This document shows, piece after piece, positions 36,399-47,163 of a stretch of DNA of 64,000 bases (its first letter is position 1; every line of letters starts with the position of its first letter). The stretch is from the NCBI GenBank assembly GCA_026874595.1, contig CM049308.1:11807501-11871500 (forward strand), in the 5' to 3' direction. The notes beneath the pieces were generated by a model. It searched no databases. It was not told the origin of the DNA and saw only the letters and a list, made by a program, of their open reading frames with translations. Source of the DNA: Sipunculus nudus (lineage: Eukaryota > Annelida > Sipuncula > Golfingiida > Sipunculidae). Both the position numbers and the translations under genes were made by a program.

Positions 36399-36648
36399 TT
36401 TGAGGACCGACCTTGCACTTCGAAAGCGAGATTATCGGAGATATTATGATAAAAGAAGCCAAACATGTTACTTAATTTGAAAATAACACCACTTGTATAT
36501 TGCGTCTGAAAATATCAACACTTTAGTACACGTTTCAAGACAGCTGGTTTTATGCATCTACGCGCTGTCATGTGCGTGTGATTAAGAAAGTGGGAAAAAA
36601 AACTGCATGAACTGTTTTATATGGTTTCTTCTCAAAAATATTTTTTTT

Positions 36649-37941
36649 TCATAAGCTTTTATTCATAAATTCCATACATGTATGCAATATGACATCACAG
36701 TTTTTCAACGTTTTTAAACGTATATCCCTCTGTGTCTTATTATTCCTGTTTACGAGATTTATATAAATTTCCGTCTCAAATCTGAATGTTAAGTCTTGGA
36801 GACAAGCAGTAAAACGGACTTTTCTATTGTTAAACTTCTCCACATAAATATACCTTGTCCCTACCAAAATACAATAGTTCAGAATATCATATATCATTCC
36901 ATCTTCACTTCGTATTCCAAAAGAATATCCCTCAAACAGAGCTGTATGTAAATATCAATTATGTCGTTCCACCATGTCTGTAAGGTTTACTAAAAAATTA
37001 CGTACCACATGCATGACATTCAAATAAAAAATGTTCTATAGCGTCGATATCACTGCGATAATTACATCTAGGAGAGCTTATAATTTTTCATTAAATAACG
37101 TTTTATTACAAGGAAATATCAATGTCAATATTTTATATTGTAATGTCTGAAATTTTGTATCTCTGTGAACATGAAAAGGCAAACTGAATGTAACTGACCA
37201 ATCTATATCATCATAACTCTAGCTGTTAACAAATTGATGTCCACTTCACTAGTATAAAGTGTAAATACATCCGTTTAAGTTGTTATTAATGGACCCTCAT
37301 TTATCTGTTTTTTCCATGCTACTGATATAGCATCTACCAAACTAAAATACTTTAAGTATTCTCCTGGCCGTATATTAAATCTCTCCTAAATTCTATCAAA
37401 TATTAATACATTTTTACCTTCTATTATATTTTTTACATAAAAAAAGATTCGTAATAAACCACTTTTCCACCTAACATATGTTTACTGTTAAACCAGAGAG
37501 ACTCATCAAGAATTACCGTGTTACAGAATTCTTTTTTAAATTTCGACAGGATTTTAGGAACTGTTTGTAGAATCTAGGTAAATTTATCGGTATATCTCTT
37601 GGCCCATATGAAAATGTGATAAAGTCTCTTAGAGTGTGCCCTTTGAAATATACATCTATCACCGGATGGTACCATCTGTTACAAAATATTCTGCACCATG
37701 ATAACTTAAAACTTTGCAGAAAACTTTTTATTTCTACCATGTTCAAGCCTCCTTTGGTTATTTCATTACAAATAGCATATCTTTTTATTTTATCAGGCTT
37801 ACCTTTCCACAAATATGCATAAGACTTATGATTATTGTAATATTTCCTTTTAGAGGACAGATCTCTTTGTCTCCAAATATTTAACAAACAATTCAATTTA
37901 TCTAATCTTGAAGAAAAATATATGTTTTTTCTAAATGGCAA
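36649..37941 (-). pseudogene. LINE ORF2, C-terminal part
   Basis: A 142-codon frame (37941 to 37513) shows LDKLNCLLNIWRQRDLS, YLWKGKPDKIKR and GGLNMVEIKSFLQSFKLSW, the post-RT region of L1/Tx1 elements. Further pieces follow to the end of a second frame at 36649 (ILVGTRYIYVEKFNNRK, a YIW..K-like ending). About 250 bases of 3' flank separate this end from the reductase pseudogene. Confidence 0.82.
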
Positions 37942-38070
37942 AACACTTTTATGAGAACATACAGGTCCTATTTCTTGTACCCCCTTTGTTTACCAGTGCG
38001 AGTGCACTGGGTTTGTTGTCATGTGCTGTCCTCCAAGGCTGTATCTGGTGTCCATGACCTGTTTGTGCTT

Positions 38071-38220
38071 ACCCGATACTTTACCCTCCGAGAGATGCCA
38101 TCAGGCCAGGATGTCTGTCTGAACAATGGGATTCCAGCCCGAGCACATAGGTCATACCCACCAGTATATAGCAGAGGGCAGCTTTGACCCAGCCTCTTCT
38201 CCTGCTTGCACCACTGCTAT
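38071..38220 (+). repeat. DIRS element, left direct repeat (A1)
   Basis: 150 bp starting ACCCGATACTTTACCCTCC and ending CCACTGCTAT. About 90% identical to the right copy at 43154-43302. Confidence 0.9.
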
Positions 38221-38437
38221 ATTCACCAGGTTGATGTTATTCCCGGTGAAATAACTTTCAATTACTACTTGCAGGCCGTATATGATGTATATTTTACATT
38301 TTATAACATTGGCAATTGTAAAACGAATTTGCCGTTTTTACAAGCCCACAGGATTTTAATTTGTGCAGACATGGATATGTGACTGTTTGTTTTTCCCCTG
38401 CTGACTTGCTTTTGCTGGTGGAATAATAACTTTTCAG

Positions 38438-39455
38438 ATGCCTCTGAGAAAGCGCAAAGCCCCTCGTCGCCTGGTGGAAGAGGACTTGTCGGCTTCACGC
38501 AAGCAGGGTCGTAGAAGGTCTGCATGCATGTGTGCGGGATGCAGATACGCAGCCGACACCCTCCACTTCTCCATCGTCTGATACTGGGCTGTCCAATGCA
38601 CAATTTCAGGCTTTAGTTTCTGCCATATCGGACAAGGTCGGCTCTGACATGGATACAAGAATGGAAGATTTCCTCCAGTCCAAGGGCCTCCTTAGTTCAG
38701 CCTCTGGACCAGCTGACCAGGTTGCTAACAGTGTAGCCACAACGGTATCAGGTGAGACACCCCCTACCCCGTCGTGTGATGCTGTTACTGACCTGGTTGA
38801 CGAGGTCATCAACATCGCTGATCGTGTTGACCAAGCCCTTCGTGATGCCATCTGGCGGGGAGAGTTCATTGAACTCCACTTGCTGCTTAGTCTGTCCCCC
38901 TTTTACAACATCACAAAACGAGCCGCCCCTGGAGACAAAACCGATACCAAACCCCGCTTGCTCAATATCAGTGAGTGGTCATGGGCCTTTCATGTCTACA
39001 TGGCTGTGTATTGCCTGAACCAGGCTAAAGCTTCAGAAGCATCTGCTATGTGTACATACATGGAAGCCATACGTGCTTTGTATAATAATGGCAATGATTG
39101 GGCAACATATGACATTGAATTCGGCAAGCTTCGCGCACGGACTGCGAGGCACTGGGATAGGCGACATAGGGATCTTTGGATGGAGGCCTTAACTCTGAGG
39201 GGTTCTGGTCAAACAAAAAACAATTATAGATCCTCAAAATCCTCTTTGCCCTTTCGTAAACAACTCTCAACCAACCCCTGTTGGGCTTACAACAAGGATA
39301 GATCCTGTGCCCGCCAACCCTGTCCATTTGTGCACAAATGTACCATTTGCGGCAAACAAAATCCTGCCAGAAATTGTTACATGCAAGAGCACTCCACCCA
39401 ACAGAATCCGTCATTCACGAAATCTGCCCCATCCGCAATACAAATACCAGGCTAA
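38438..39455 (+). pseudogene. DIRS element gag-like protein
   Basis: The likely ATG at 38438 opens a basic N-terminus (MPLRKRKAPRRLVEE); one frameshift before 38532 connects to a 307-codon frame. That frame contains WAFHVYMAVY, DWATYDIEFGKLRA, HWDRRHRDLWMEA and a cysteine-rich CWAYNKDRSC..CPFVHKC..CG..NPARNC motif, which is the zinc-finger end of DIRS-type gag. It is the nucleic-acid-binding structural protein of the element. Confidence 0.78.
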
Positions 39456-39539
39456 ATAATTTTAACAGATCCCCAGTCGCCTTACCTGCCAGTCCCCCTG
39501 CCATTTCCAGGGCCACAAGCAAGTTCCCATTCAAGTCCA

Positions 39540-40587
39540 ATGTCTTGCCCTCCATCAGCCGTGCCCGATAATGCCTTTCTTCCAACTCCAGTGTGCCATG
39601 ACATCTTTGGCCACATGTTACAGAAATATAGCTACCCTAGACACCTCACAGCAGAACTTATACATGGATTCTCTAAAGGTTTTAGCTTAGGGTTTATTGG
39701 CACACCCAACAATCTTTGTCCCAAGAACCACAAATCAGCCTTAGCTCAACCAGAAATTGTAAATAAAACATTAGACAAAGAAAAGTCATTTGGCCGAATA
39801 GCAGGCCCTTTTCAACAGAAACCCTTTACATCTTTTCAAATATCCCCATTAGTAGTGGTCCCTAAAAAGCAACCGAACAAGTTCCGTTTGATTCACAATT
39901 TGTTTTACCCTGAATTCTACTCTGTTAATGCAGGAATCCCTCGTGATGCATCGTCGGTGTCATATGCTTCCATTCAAGATGCCATAGACCATCTACAGCC
40001 TTTAGGAACTAAAGCCTACCTAGCCAAAACTGATATATAAGCTGCATTCCGGCTTATACCCATATGCCCCAAATTCCACCATTTATTAGGTTTTCATTGG
40101 CAGGATCAGTATTATTATGATAAATGTTTATCAATGGGTTGCGCATCATCATGCAACATCTTTGAAAAGTTCAGCTCAGCTTTAGAATTTGTTGCTTCCA
40201 AATTATGTCAAATGGGTGCTATAGTTCATGTTCTGGGTGATTTTCTATTTATCAATGATAGCCCCGCCAAAACAAAGGCTATGCTCAGTGCATTTTTCTC
40301 ACTCTGTGAATCTTTAGGTGTACCTATAGCTCATGAAAAAAAACGAGGGTCCATCTCAAATTCTCATATTTTTGGGTATTGAATTAGATATAAAATCTCA
40401 ATCTGCTAGGTTGCCTGTTGACAAAATTATGAAAACCAAACACATGATCAATACCTATCTGTCTAAAGATAAAATAACTCTCCGAGAGCTGCAGTTCTTG
40501 ATTGGATTTCTCAATTTTGCCTGTGCAGTTGTGCTTCCAGGCAGGGCATTTTTGCGACGCTTATTGATAAGACCAGAGGCTTGTTGA
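39540..40587 (+). pseudogene. DIRS element reverse transcriptase
   Basis: Contains ISPLVVVPKKQPNKFRLIHNL, DAIDHLQPLGTKAYLAKTDI, AAFRLIP and LSMGCASSCNIFEKF. A TAA at 40038-40040 follows TDI in the first catalytic motif. In the catalytic DD box the first aspartate is Gly (GGT at 40236, VLGDFLFI). A frameshift near 40345 moves the thumb region (ELDIKSQSARLPVDKI) to another frame. Each of the first two defects should abolish activity. Confidence 0.88.
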
Positions 40588-41129
40588 AACCACATCATCA
40601 CACCAGATTAAATAAAGAAGTCAAATTAGATCTAAAATTGTGGCTTGAATTTTTAGAGTATTTCAATGGCAAATGTTTCTTTTTGGACGAAGACTGGCCC
40701 AATTCAGATTTGTTAGAGTTATACACTGATGCTGCTAAGGGTCTTGCTTTTGGTGCACTTTTTGGCCCTCAGTGGTTTTATGGAGAATTCCCCTCTAAAT
40801 GGAGCAATTATAACATTGTAACTCTAGAACTATGGCCTATTGTTTTAGCCCTGGAAACGTGGGGCTCACAACTAGCCAAAAGAAAGGTTCTAATTTTTAC
40901 TGATAACCAAGCATTGTTTTTTATTTTGAATAAACAGTCTACACCAGAACCCACCATAATGTATCTTGTTCGACGCTTTGTATTAGCGACATTGCGTCAT
41001 AATATCTTGTGCAAGGCACAACACATTCCCGGCCGTCTGAATTCTAAAGCTGATGCTTTATCCCGTTTTATCCCAACTGCGAACCTAACCCCAACTCAGA
41101 TCCAATCACTTCCTTCGACCCTGAATTAG
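40588..41129 (+). pseudogene. DIRS element RNase H
   Basis: One open frame keeps the four acidic residues of RNase H: ELYTDAAKG, TLELWPIVLALETWG, LIFTDNQALFFILN and GRLNSKADALSRF. This is the best preserved domain of the element. It would degrade the RNA strand during reverse transcription. Confidence 0.87.
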
Positions 41130-41990
41130 TTCAACTGGGGAAACATCTCATCACCAACAGTATATCAGCAAACTCCATAAGAACCTATTCTCGGGGCTGG
41201 GATTCATTCAAGGCCTTTTGTCAACTACACGGTCATCCAGACTTGGCCATTATTCCTGTCACCTCATGGACCATATTTTTGTTTTTGTCTGATAAATTTA
41301 GATTATGCTCTTCTGGCAGCACTCTGACTTCTTTAGCATCAGCAATTGCCTTTCCTCACAGACTTGCCAACAAGCCTGATCCAACGGCCACTGAGATCAT
41401 CCGCAGGCTCCTTGCTGGTGCTCGCAGACTTACTCCTTCTGTTGATTTGCGTTTCCCTATCACTTATTCTGTCTTATACCAATTGCTATCTGCCCTGAAA
41501 CACACCGTTCAGTCCATTTACCTGAGGAGTCTGTTCTCTGCTTTATACCTCACTTGTTTTCATGAGTTAGCGAGCTGATCCCTTCCAGTAAGTATGTAAT
41601 ACACAGTGTCATCCTGGTGTCTGATATATCTTTCTCTTGTGACAAAAATTCAACAGCTCGCATCACACTTCGTCATAGTAAAAATATGCCATTGGGTCGT
41701 TGTCAGATCATTGTAATTCAGTCCAAAGCTGCAGGTCCTTGCCCTGTTGCTTCACTTCATAAATTCTGCAAATCTCGAGGAAGCCTTCCTGGGCTCCTTT
41801 TTGGATCTCCCTCTGGATGCCCTATATCCCGTGCTGAATTTAGCAGTCAACACGTGATCTTCATTTTTGTAACCTTGACACCCAGAAATTTAAAGGCCAC
41901 AGCTTTAGGACTGGAGCTGCCACAGAGGCATCAAGAATCTTGGCCGTTGGAAATCAAATGCATTTAAAAAATATATCAGATTAAACATGG
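41130..41990 (+). pseudogene. DIRS element tyrosine recombinase
   Basis: The N-terminal core-binding part is clear (NSISANSIRTYSRGWDSFK, TSLASAIAFPHRL, RRLLAGARR). After a stop behind FHELAS, catalytic fragments follow in shifting frames: ITLRHSKN, then GHSFRTGAATEAS (His codon at 41898, Arg at 41907) and GRWKSNAFKKYIR (Tyr codon at 41972), with a frameshift between. The first catalytic arginine is not visible where expected. The protein would insert the circular DNA intermediate. Confidence 0.83.
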
Positions 41991-42104
41991 CTCATTGAAT
42001 TCATGTGTAAATGTCATGTTTTCGTAGTAGTTTTACCTGTACCCTTAAAGCCCTGTACCTGCAGTTATGTACCTCTACTGGTCTTTATATGCCTTTATAT
42101 TTTG

Positions 42105-43000
42105 CAGGAAGGGTGGCTCAAATGAGCCTATTTAATGACCATGCAATTGTTATAGCTTTCAGGAATAGTGTCTCACGTGAGCCTATTCCATGATCATTAT
42201 GTAATATAACTTTCCGGGATAGTGTCTCAAGTGACCCTATACCATGATCATCATATAACTGTTATATCTTTTGTGTCTCAAGTGAGCCTATTTCATGACC
42301 ATGTAATTGTAATAGCTTTCAGGAATAGTGTCTCAAGTTAGCCTATTCCATGTTTATTTTGTAATATGTTAAAACTTTCAGGGATAGTGTCTCAAGTGAG
42401 CCTATTCCATGACCATCATATAATTGTTATATCTTTCAGGAATAATGTCTTAAGTGAGCCTATTCCATGATCATTATGTAATTTGTTTAACACTTCAGGG
42501 ATAGTGTCTCAAGTGAGCCTATTCCATGTTCACTATGTAATATGTTATAACTTTCAAGGATAGTGTCTCAAGTCAGCCTATTCAATGTTTATTATGTTAT
42601 ATGTTATAACTTTCAGGGATAGTGTCTCAAGTGAGCCTATTCCATGACCATCATATAATTGTTATATCTTTCAGGTATAGTGTCTCAAGTGAGCCTATTC
42701 CATGATCATTATGTAATTTGTTTAAAACCTCAGGGATAGTGTCTCAAGTGAGCCTATTCCATATTCACTGTGTAATATGTTATAACTTTCAAGGATAGTG
42801 TCTCCAGAGAGCCTTTTCCATAGTGATTATGTAATATTTTATAACTTTCAGGGATAGTGTCTCAAGTTAGCCTATTTTTGAGCATCATGTAATTGCTATA
42901 ACTTTCAGGGATAGTATCTCAATTGAGCTTATTGCCTCATAACATTTAAATTTCAATCTTTCAGGGATGGTGTCTCAAGTGAGCCTATCCCTTGTGCACT
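42105..43000 (+). repeat. ~58-bp minisatellite in the DIRS 3' region
   Basis: About 15-16 tandem units built around GATAGTGTCTCAAGTGAGCC, TATTCCATGATCATTATG and TAACTTTCAGG. It lies between the recombinase and the right direct repeat. Units differ by small indels, so it is older than the 59-bp array at 19903. Confidence 0.92.
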
Positions 43001-43153
43001 GTTATTTTATTTATAGGCATGGGTAGTGTATTATATTAGCCACTGTATATTTTCAATCTGCTGTCTTTTCACTAACAATATGCACATGTTAGTTAAGGCC
43101 CGGCTTACATGTTTTATGTTCTTACTATCATATAATTTGTTTTGTTTTTTTTT

Positions 43154-43302
43154 ACCCGGTACTTTACCCTCCGATAGATGCCATCAGGCCAGGATGACTG
43201 GCTGAACAAATGGATTCTGGCCGTGCACAGAGGTCATACTCACCAGTATATAGCAGAGGACAGATTTGACCCAGCCTCTTCTCCTGCTTGAACCACTGCT
43301 AC
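43154..43302 (+). repeat. DIRS element, right direct repeat (A2)
   Basis: 149 bp starting ACCCGGTACTTTACCCTCC and ending CCACTGCTAC, in the same orientation as A1. Confidence 0.9.
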
Positions 43303-43509
43303 TATTAACCCCCCATTCGCCCCTTTCTCCTCCATGACTTTTTTTTTTTATTTTGATGTGTCTTATACATGTACTTGTATGATGTGTGGCGGTTTTGACC
43401 CCACCATACCTGGGTTTTGTTACTTATAATATTATTTTGTCATTTTTGGGGTGCGGGATAATTAATAATTTTTTTGGCCCCAGTGGGGTCCATTATCAAT
43501 CAATTGATG

Positions 43510-45890
43510 TCTAATGTTTTAATGTGTGCCTGGGCCTGAATGTGGTTCATAAATTCAATTTATCCATCTCTTTTTTTGTTGTTTGTAAACCATACTCCCA
43601 AGATTTTAAACGGTCCCTTGTTAACTTTTATACCAATTAGCGCCTCTCTTGCTGGCAGTGTCTTTCCACGAAATATTATTTCATATTTGTCAACACCAAG
43701 TTTTAATCCAGCGGCCAATTAAAATCCTTCTAGCAGTCTTAAAACTGATCCCAGAATACTGAATCTCAACAAATATTGTTTTATCGTCGCTAGATGTACT
43801 AATCTTTATTCATTTTGCCCTACGCATATTCCCTGATATCTGGAGCATTTCTGATTCTTATTGATAATATTTCAACAGCAGTTATAAAGAGCAGCGCGGA
43901 TATTGGACACCCTTGTCGGATGCCCCTTTCCAATTTAAAAAATCTGGTTGTACTCCCATTATTTATCACACAACTTTCAATGTTTGTACATAAAATTTTA
44001 ACCCATCTTCTTAAACGTGGTCAAAATTAAAATGTTCTAAAGTTTTATTAATAAAGCTCCAACTTAAGCTATCAAAATCTTGTTTAAAATTTGCTATTTG
44101 AATGATGCCCTTCTGGCATTTTTTAATGCAATAATCAAAAAGGCTCTCTATTGTTCTAGTGTTACAACCTTTGCGCCTGTTTTTCAAATAACCAGTCTGA
44201 AATTCACTAATTATTAAAGGTAACACTTTTTGCATACGTATGGCTAAAACTTTTGTTAACAATTTACAGTCCGCATTGAGCAAGGTTTTGGGACGCCAGT
44301 TTTTAAGATATCTCAAATCTTTTTGCCCATTTTTGGTATTAAGTTTATTATCCATCTTCTTTTTTCTACACTGCGCAGTCCATTTTCAAAAGAATAAGAA
44401 TACGATTCTAATAATGAATCTTTTAGATTTAACCAGAAAATTTTATAAAACTCGACGGTAAATCCGTCTGTTCCCGGACTCTTTCCATTTTTCATTAAGC
44501 TTAATGCTTTTTTACATTAACTGAGTGTTATATCTACTTCACAAAAGGATGATTCAACTTCTCCTAAAGTAGGATCTTCATAATACCCTTTGAAAAAATA
44601 ATCTTCATTTATTTCAGATGTATCATCTTTCATATACAATTCTTCATAGAATTCTTTCTGTAGCTCAAGTATAAAGGTTGGATTTTTAATTAAACAATCG
44701 GCCTTCATTAAAGACACGATCAATCTAGCTGTTTTATTTCTCTTTTCTAAATTTAGAGAATGTTTCGTATTTCTTTCCCCTAATTCAACACAACTTGCTT
44801 CCGATCGTATAATAGCTCCTTTGGTATAGTAGGCATTAAATTGTTCAATTTTACACAGTAACTGTTCATATCTCCCTCCATCTTTCTCATTTTTATCATT
44901 ATCTAGTTTCTTTTTTAATATATTTAACTCCCTATTTATCTGATCTTCTTCTAATCTACGTTCCTTCGCTTTTGCAGTGGAGTATTGTGCACAAAATGCC
45001 CTCACATCACATTTAATAATTCTAAAGCCGTGTTTCTATTTATCAATCGCTAATTTGGATCTATACTGGTTTTAACAGTATTTATACATTCCAAAACGAA
45101 ATTATTATCTTTTAATAGATCAGCATTAAATTTCCAAAATCCCTTACCTCTTATCTTTGGTCATTTAGAATTATAGTAATAGAAATTAAACAATGATCAG
45201 TTTTAATTGTCGGGCATATCTGCGTGTTAAGAATATTAAATTGTAAATGCTCACTTACTAACCAGTAATCTAGATTTGACTGCATTTTTGGTCTGTTTTG
45301 CTGATAAGTGCAACCTTTTTTATTGATATTGCGCGATCTTAAGATTTCAACAAGTTTAAAAACATCCATCATGTTTACTATAGCCTAGGCATACCTTGTC
45401 CTAGCTTTGTTCAAAACAGGACATCTATCCAAACTAGGATTTATACAAGTATTTAGATCTCCACCCAATATAATGGTACAATCATTGTATGTCTCTAAAT
45501 ATTCATACACGTGCGATTCTATTTCTTCCTGGAATTTTAATTTATCCTGCATGTGATCACCAGTTGGCGCATAGCAATTCACCATTAAACACTTTTGCTC
45601 GTTTATATTCAACAAAACAAACTAGTATCTTCCATATTCGTCACTAATCTGCACTTGGAAACAAAATGGCTACTCCTTTAATTTTGGAAGTACAAAGTGA
45701 ATATAAAATATTACTACCCCACTCATTTTTCCAAATTTGTTCTATTGATTGCTCAGAATGCGTCTCTTGTAAAAATATAACACCTTTATGGAATCTTTAA
45801 GTTATCTAAATATCTGTCGACGTTTTTTCTTATCTCCTAGACCGTTAACATTTATGCTAGCAAAATAACACTCACTCATAAACTTGAAAA
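43510..45890 (-). pseudogene. LINE ORF2, endonuclease and reverse transcriptase
   Basis: Endonuclease: ASINVNGLGDKKKRR, LQETHSEQS, CYAPTGDH, IILGGDLN and KTDHCLI, the landmarks of APE-type endonuclease, in several frames. Reverse transcriptase: GERNTKHSLNLEKRN, NGKSPGTDGFTVEFY, WRPKTLLNADCKLLTKVLA, SEFQTGYLKNRR, FKQDFDSLSW, then in another frame LERGIRQGCPISALLF and SSDDKTIFVE, in place of the usual ADD box. This is the L1/Tx1 form. Frameshifts near 45860, 45620, 45010, 44500 and 44010 and several stops show it is dead. Confidence 0.85.
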
Positions 45891-46221
45891 GCAATTAAAA
45901 ACTTAATACCCCGCAAAACATCAAATAGATTTAAAACCATATATGTCAGATCGCCATTACATCTACATCCCAACAATACCTTGTCAAAAATGTCAAATTG
46001 TACAAATATAAACAGAATCCTCAGACTTCTCACCATTCCAATATTGATGATCATAACTATCATCGGCTCAATGCCTCCTCGTGATATTTAGTTATTTATA
46101 CCTTGTAGTTATGGTAACAATAATACTGTAGATTATTAAACATCAGTAATCACTTCAAAATAGCGGTTTTATTTCTCAGATGTGAAACTGTAAACCCATA
46201 CCACAAGTACCCAGAATGTCA

Positions 46222-46662
46222 CTATTTCATAAAATCCCGGACTCTCATCAAGATATCACCAAACACATTTCTACCTCGCCACTTGGATTTTATATTTGCA
46301 TTGGCATCATTTAGACTGAGTCCAGCACCCAAAAATTTGTCAAATTTATTACAGTCTATCATAGGTCTGTCACCAGTTTCTACGAGTTCTTTTCTCAGGG
46401 CAATGTTTTGTTCATATTTTTCTCTTTCCGCTGCTTCCATTATTTGTTCGGCCCCTGTGTTGTTCCATCGATCTTTATCCCTTTGCACTCTGCGACCCAT
46501 CTTGTACTGCTCAACAGGTATATTTGTTTTCATAATCTCACCGGCGACATCTTCATTTCCTATGACCATAGCTCTCTGATACTGAAAATACTGATTTACT
46601 GAACTGTATTGTCTCCCATTCAGTATAAAGCAACAGGCACTAAAACTACTGAAATTTGAACT
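46222..46662 (-). pseudogene. NADAR (YbiA-like) domain downstream of LINE ORF1
   Basis: About 146 codons with the NADAR pattern: SNFSSFSACCFILNG and YSSVNQYFQYQRAM (family: LSNF...F..dG..f.svEqyyqy.KA), KMGRRV..DKDRWN, REKYEQNIALRKELVETGD (family: KF.QN..L...L..T), DKFLGAGLSLND, KWRGRNVFGDILMRVRDFM, then a stop. NADAR domains act on NAD/ADP-ribose derivatives, and members remove ADP-ribose from guanine. The usual glutamate of the EQ motif is Asn here and the Trp of the WG motif is Leu, so this copy may be inactive. It follows ORF1 on the same strand, parted only by a TAA and one frameshift near 46665, with related linker sequence (LIIEGRRNTLDNLDTLPDGL) in between. I read it as the ORF1 C-terminal domain. 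Confidence 0.82.
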
Positions 46663-46778
46663 TGCCCATAGAATAAAATGGCATTCTCACAGGAGCGCAT
46701 CGCTAACTGACGAGGCTGCAGTCCGTCAGGAAGAGTATCTAAGTTGTCCAATGTGTTCCTGCGTCCTTCAATAATCAG

Positions 46779-47114
46779 TTAGTCGGCCACCAATGTAGCC
46801 TTCATTATCATTATGCGCGCTTTCTTCTTAATCGCGTACATTTTTACCCGCCTTTGTTCAATTTCCATCGGAAAGTCCTCCATCATAACTATGTCGGTTT
46901 CCTTCAGTTTATTTCTCAGCCTCCATACACAATCTCTATCACCAAACCGAACAAACCGAACAATTATATCTCTACACTTATTCCGGTTTCTCGAAGGATC
47001 CCCCAACCTATGACAGCGCTGAAATTCAATATCTACCACATTGTCTACCCTCAGCTTATCTATAAACAGATTCTGTACTTTCTTTGTACTTACGCTCTTT
47101 ACACAGCGCTTAAC

Positions 47115-47163
<49 letters not shown>

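Larger units (their letters stand above)
38071..43302 (+). mobile_element. DIRS/Ngaro-like tyrosine-recombinase retrotransposon, inactive
   Basis: Order gag, RT, RNase H, tyrosine recombinase, bounded by 150-bp direct repeats (38071-38220 and 43154-43302). I see no methyltransferase-like domain between RNase H and recombinase, and the repeats are direct; both fit the Ngaro group better than DIRS1. The true ends may lie somewhat outside (about 37945 and 43530), where LINE sequence resumes. Elements of this type integrate by recombinase through a circular DNA and leave no target duplication; none is seen here. Confidence 0.88.

Noticed and set aside
43304..43530. Second part of split direct repeats (B2) of the DIRS element
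   Set aside because: Ngaro-type elements should have a B1 copy before the A2 repeat; I could not align 42990-43150 with this stretch by eye.
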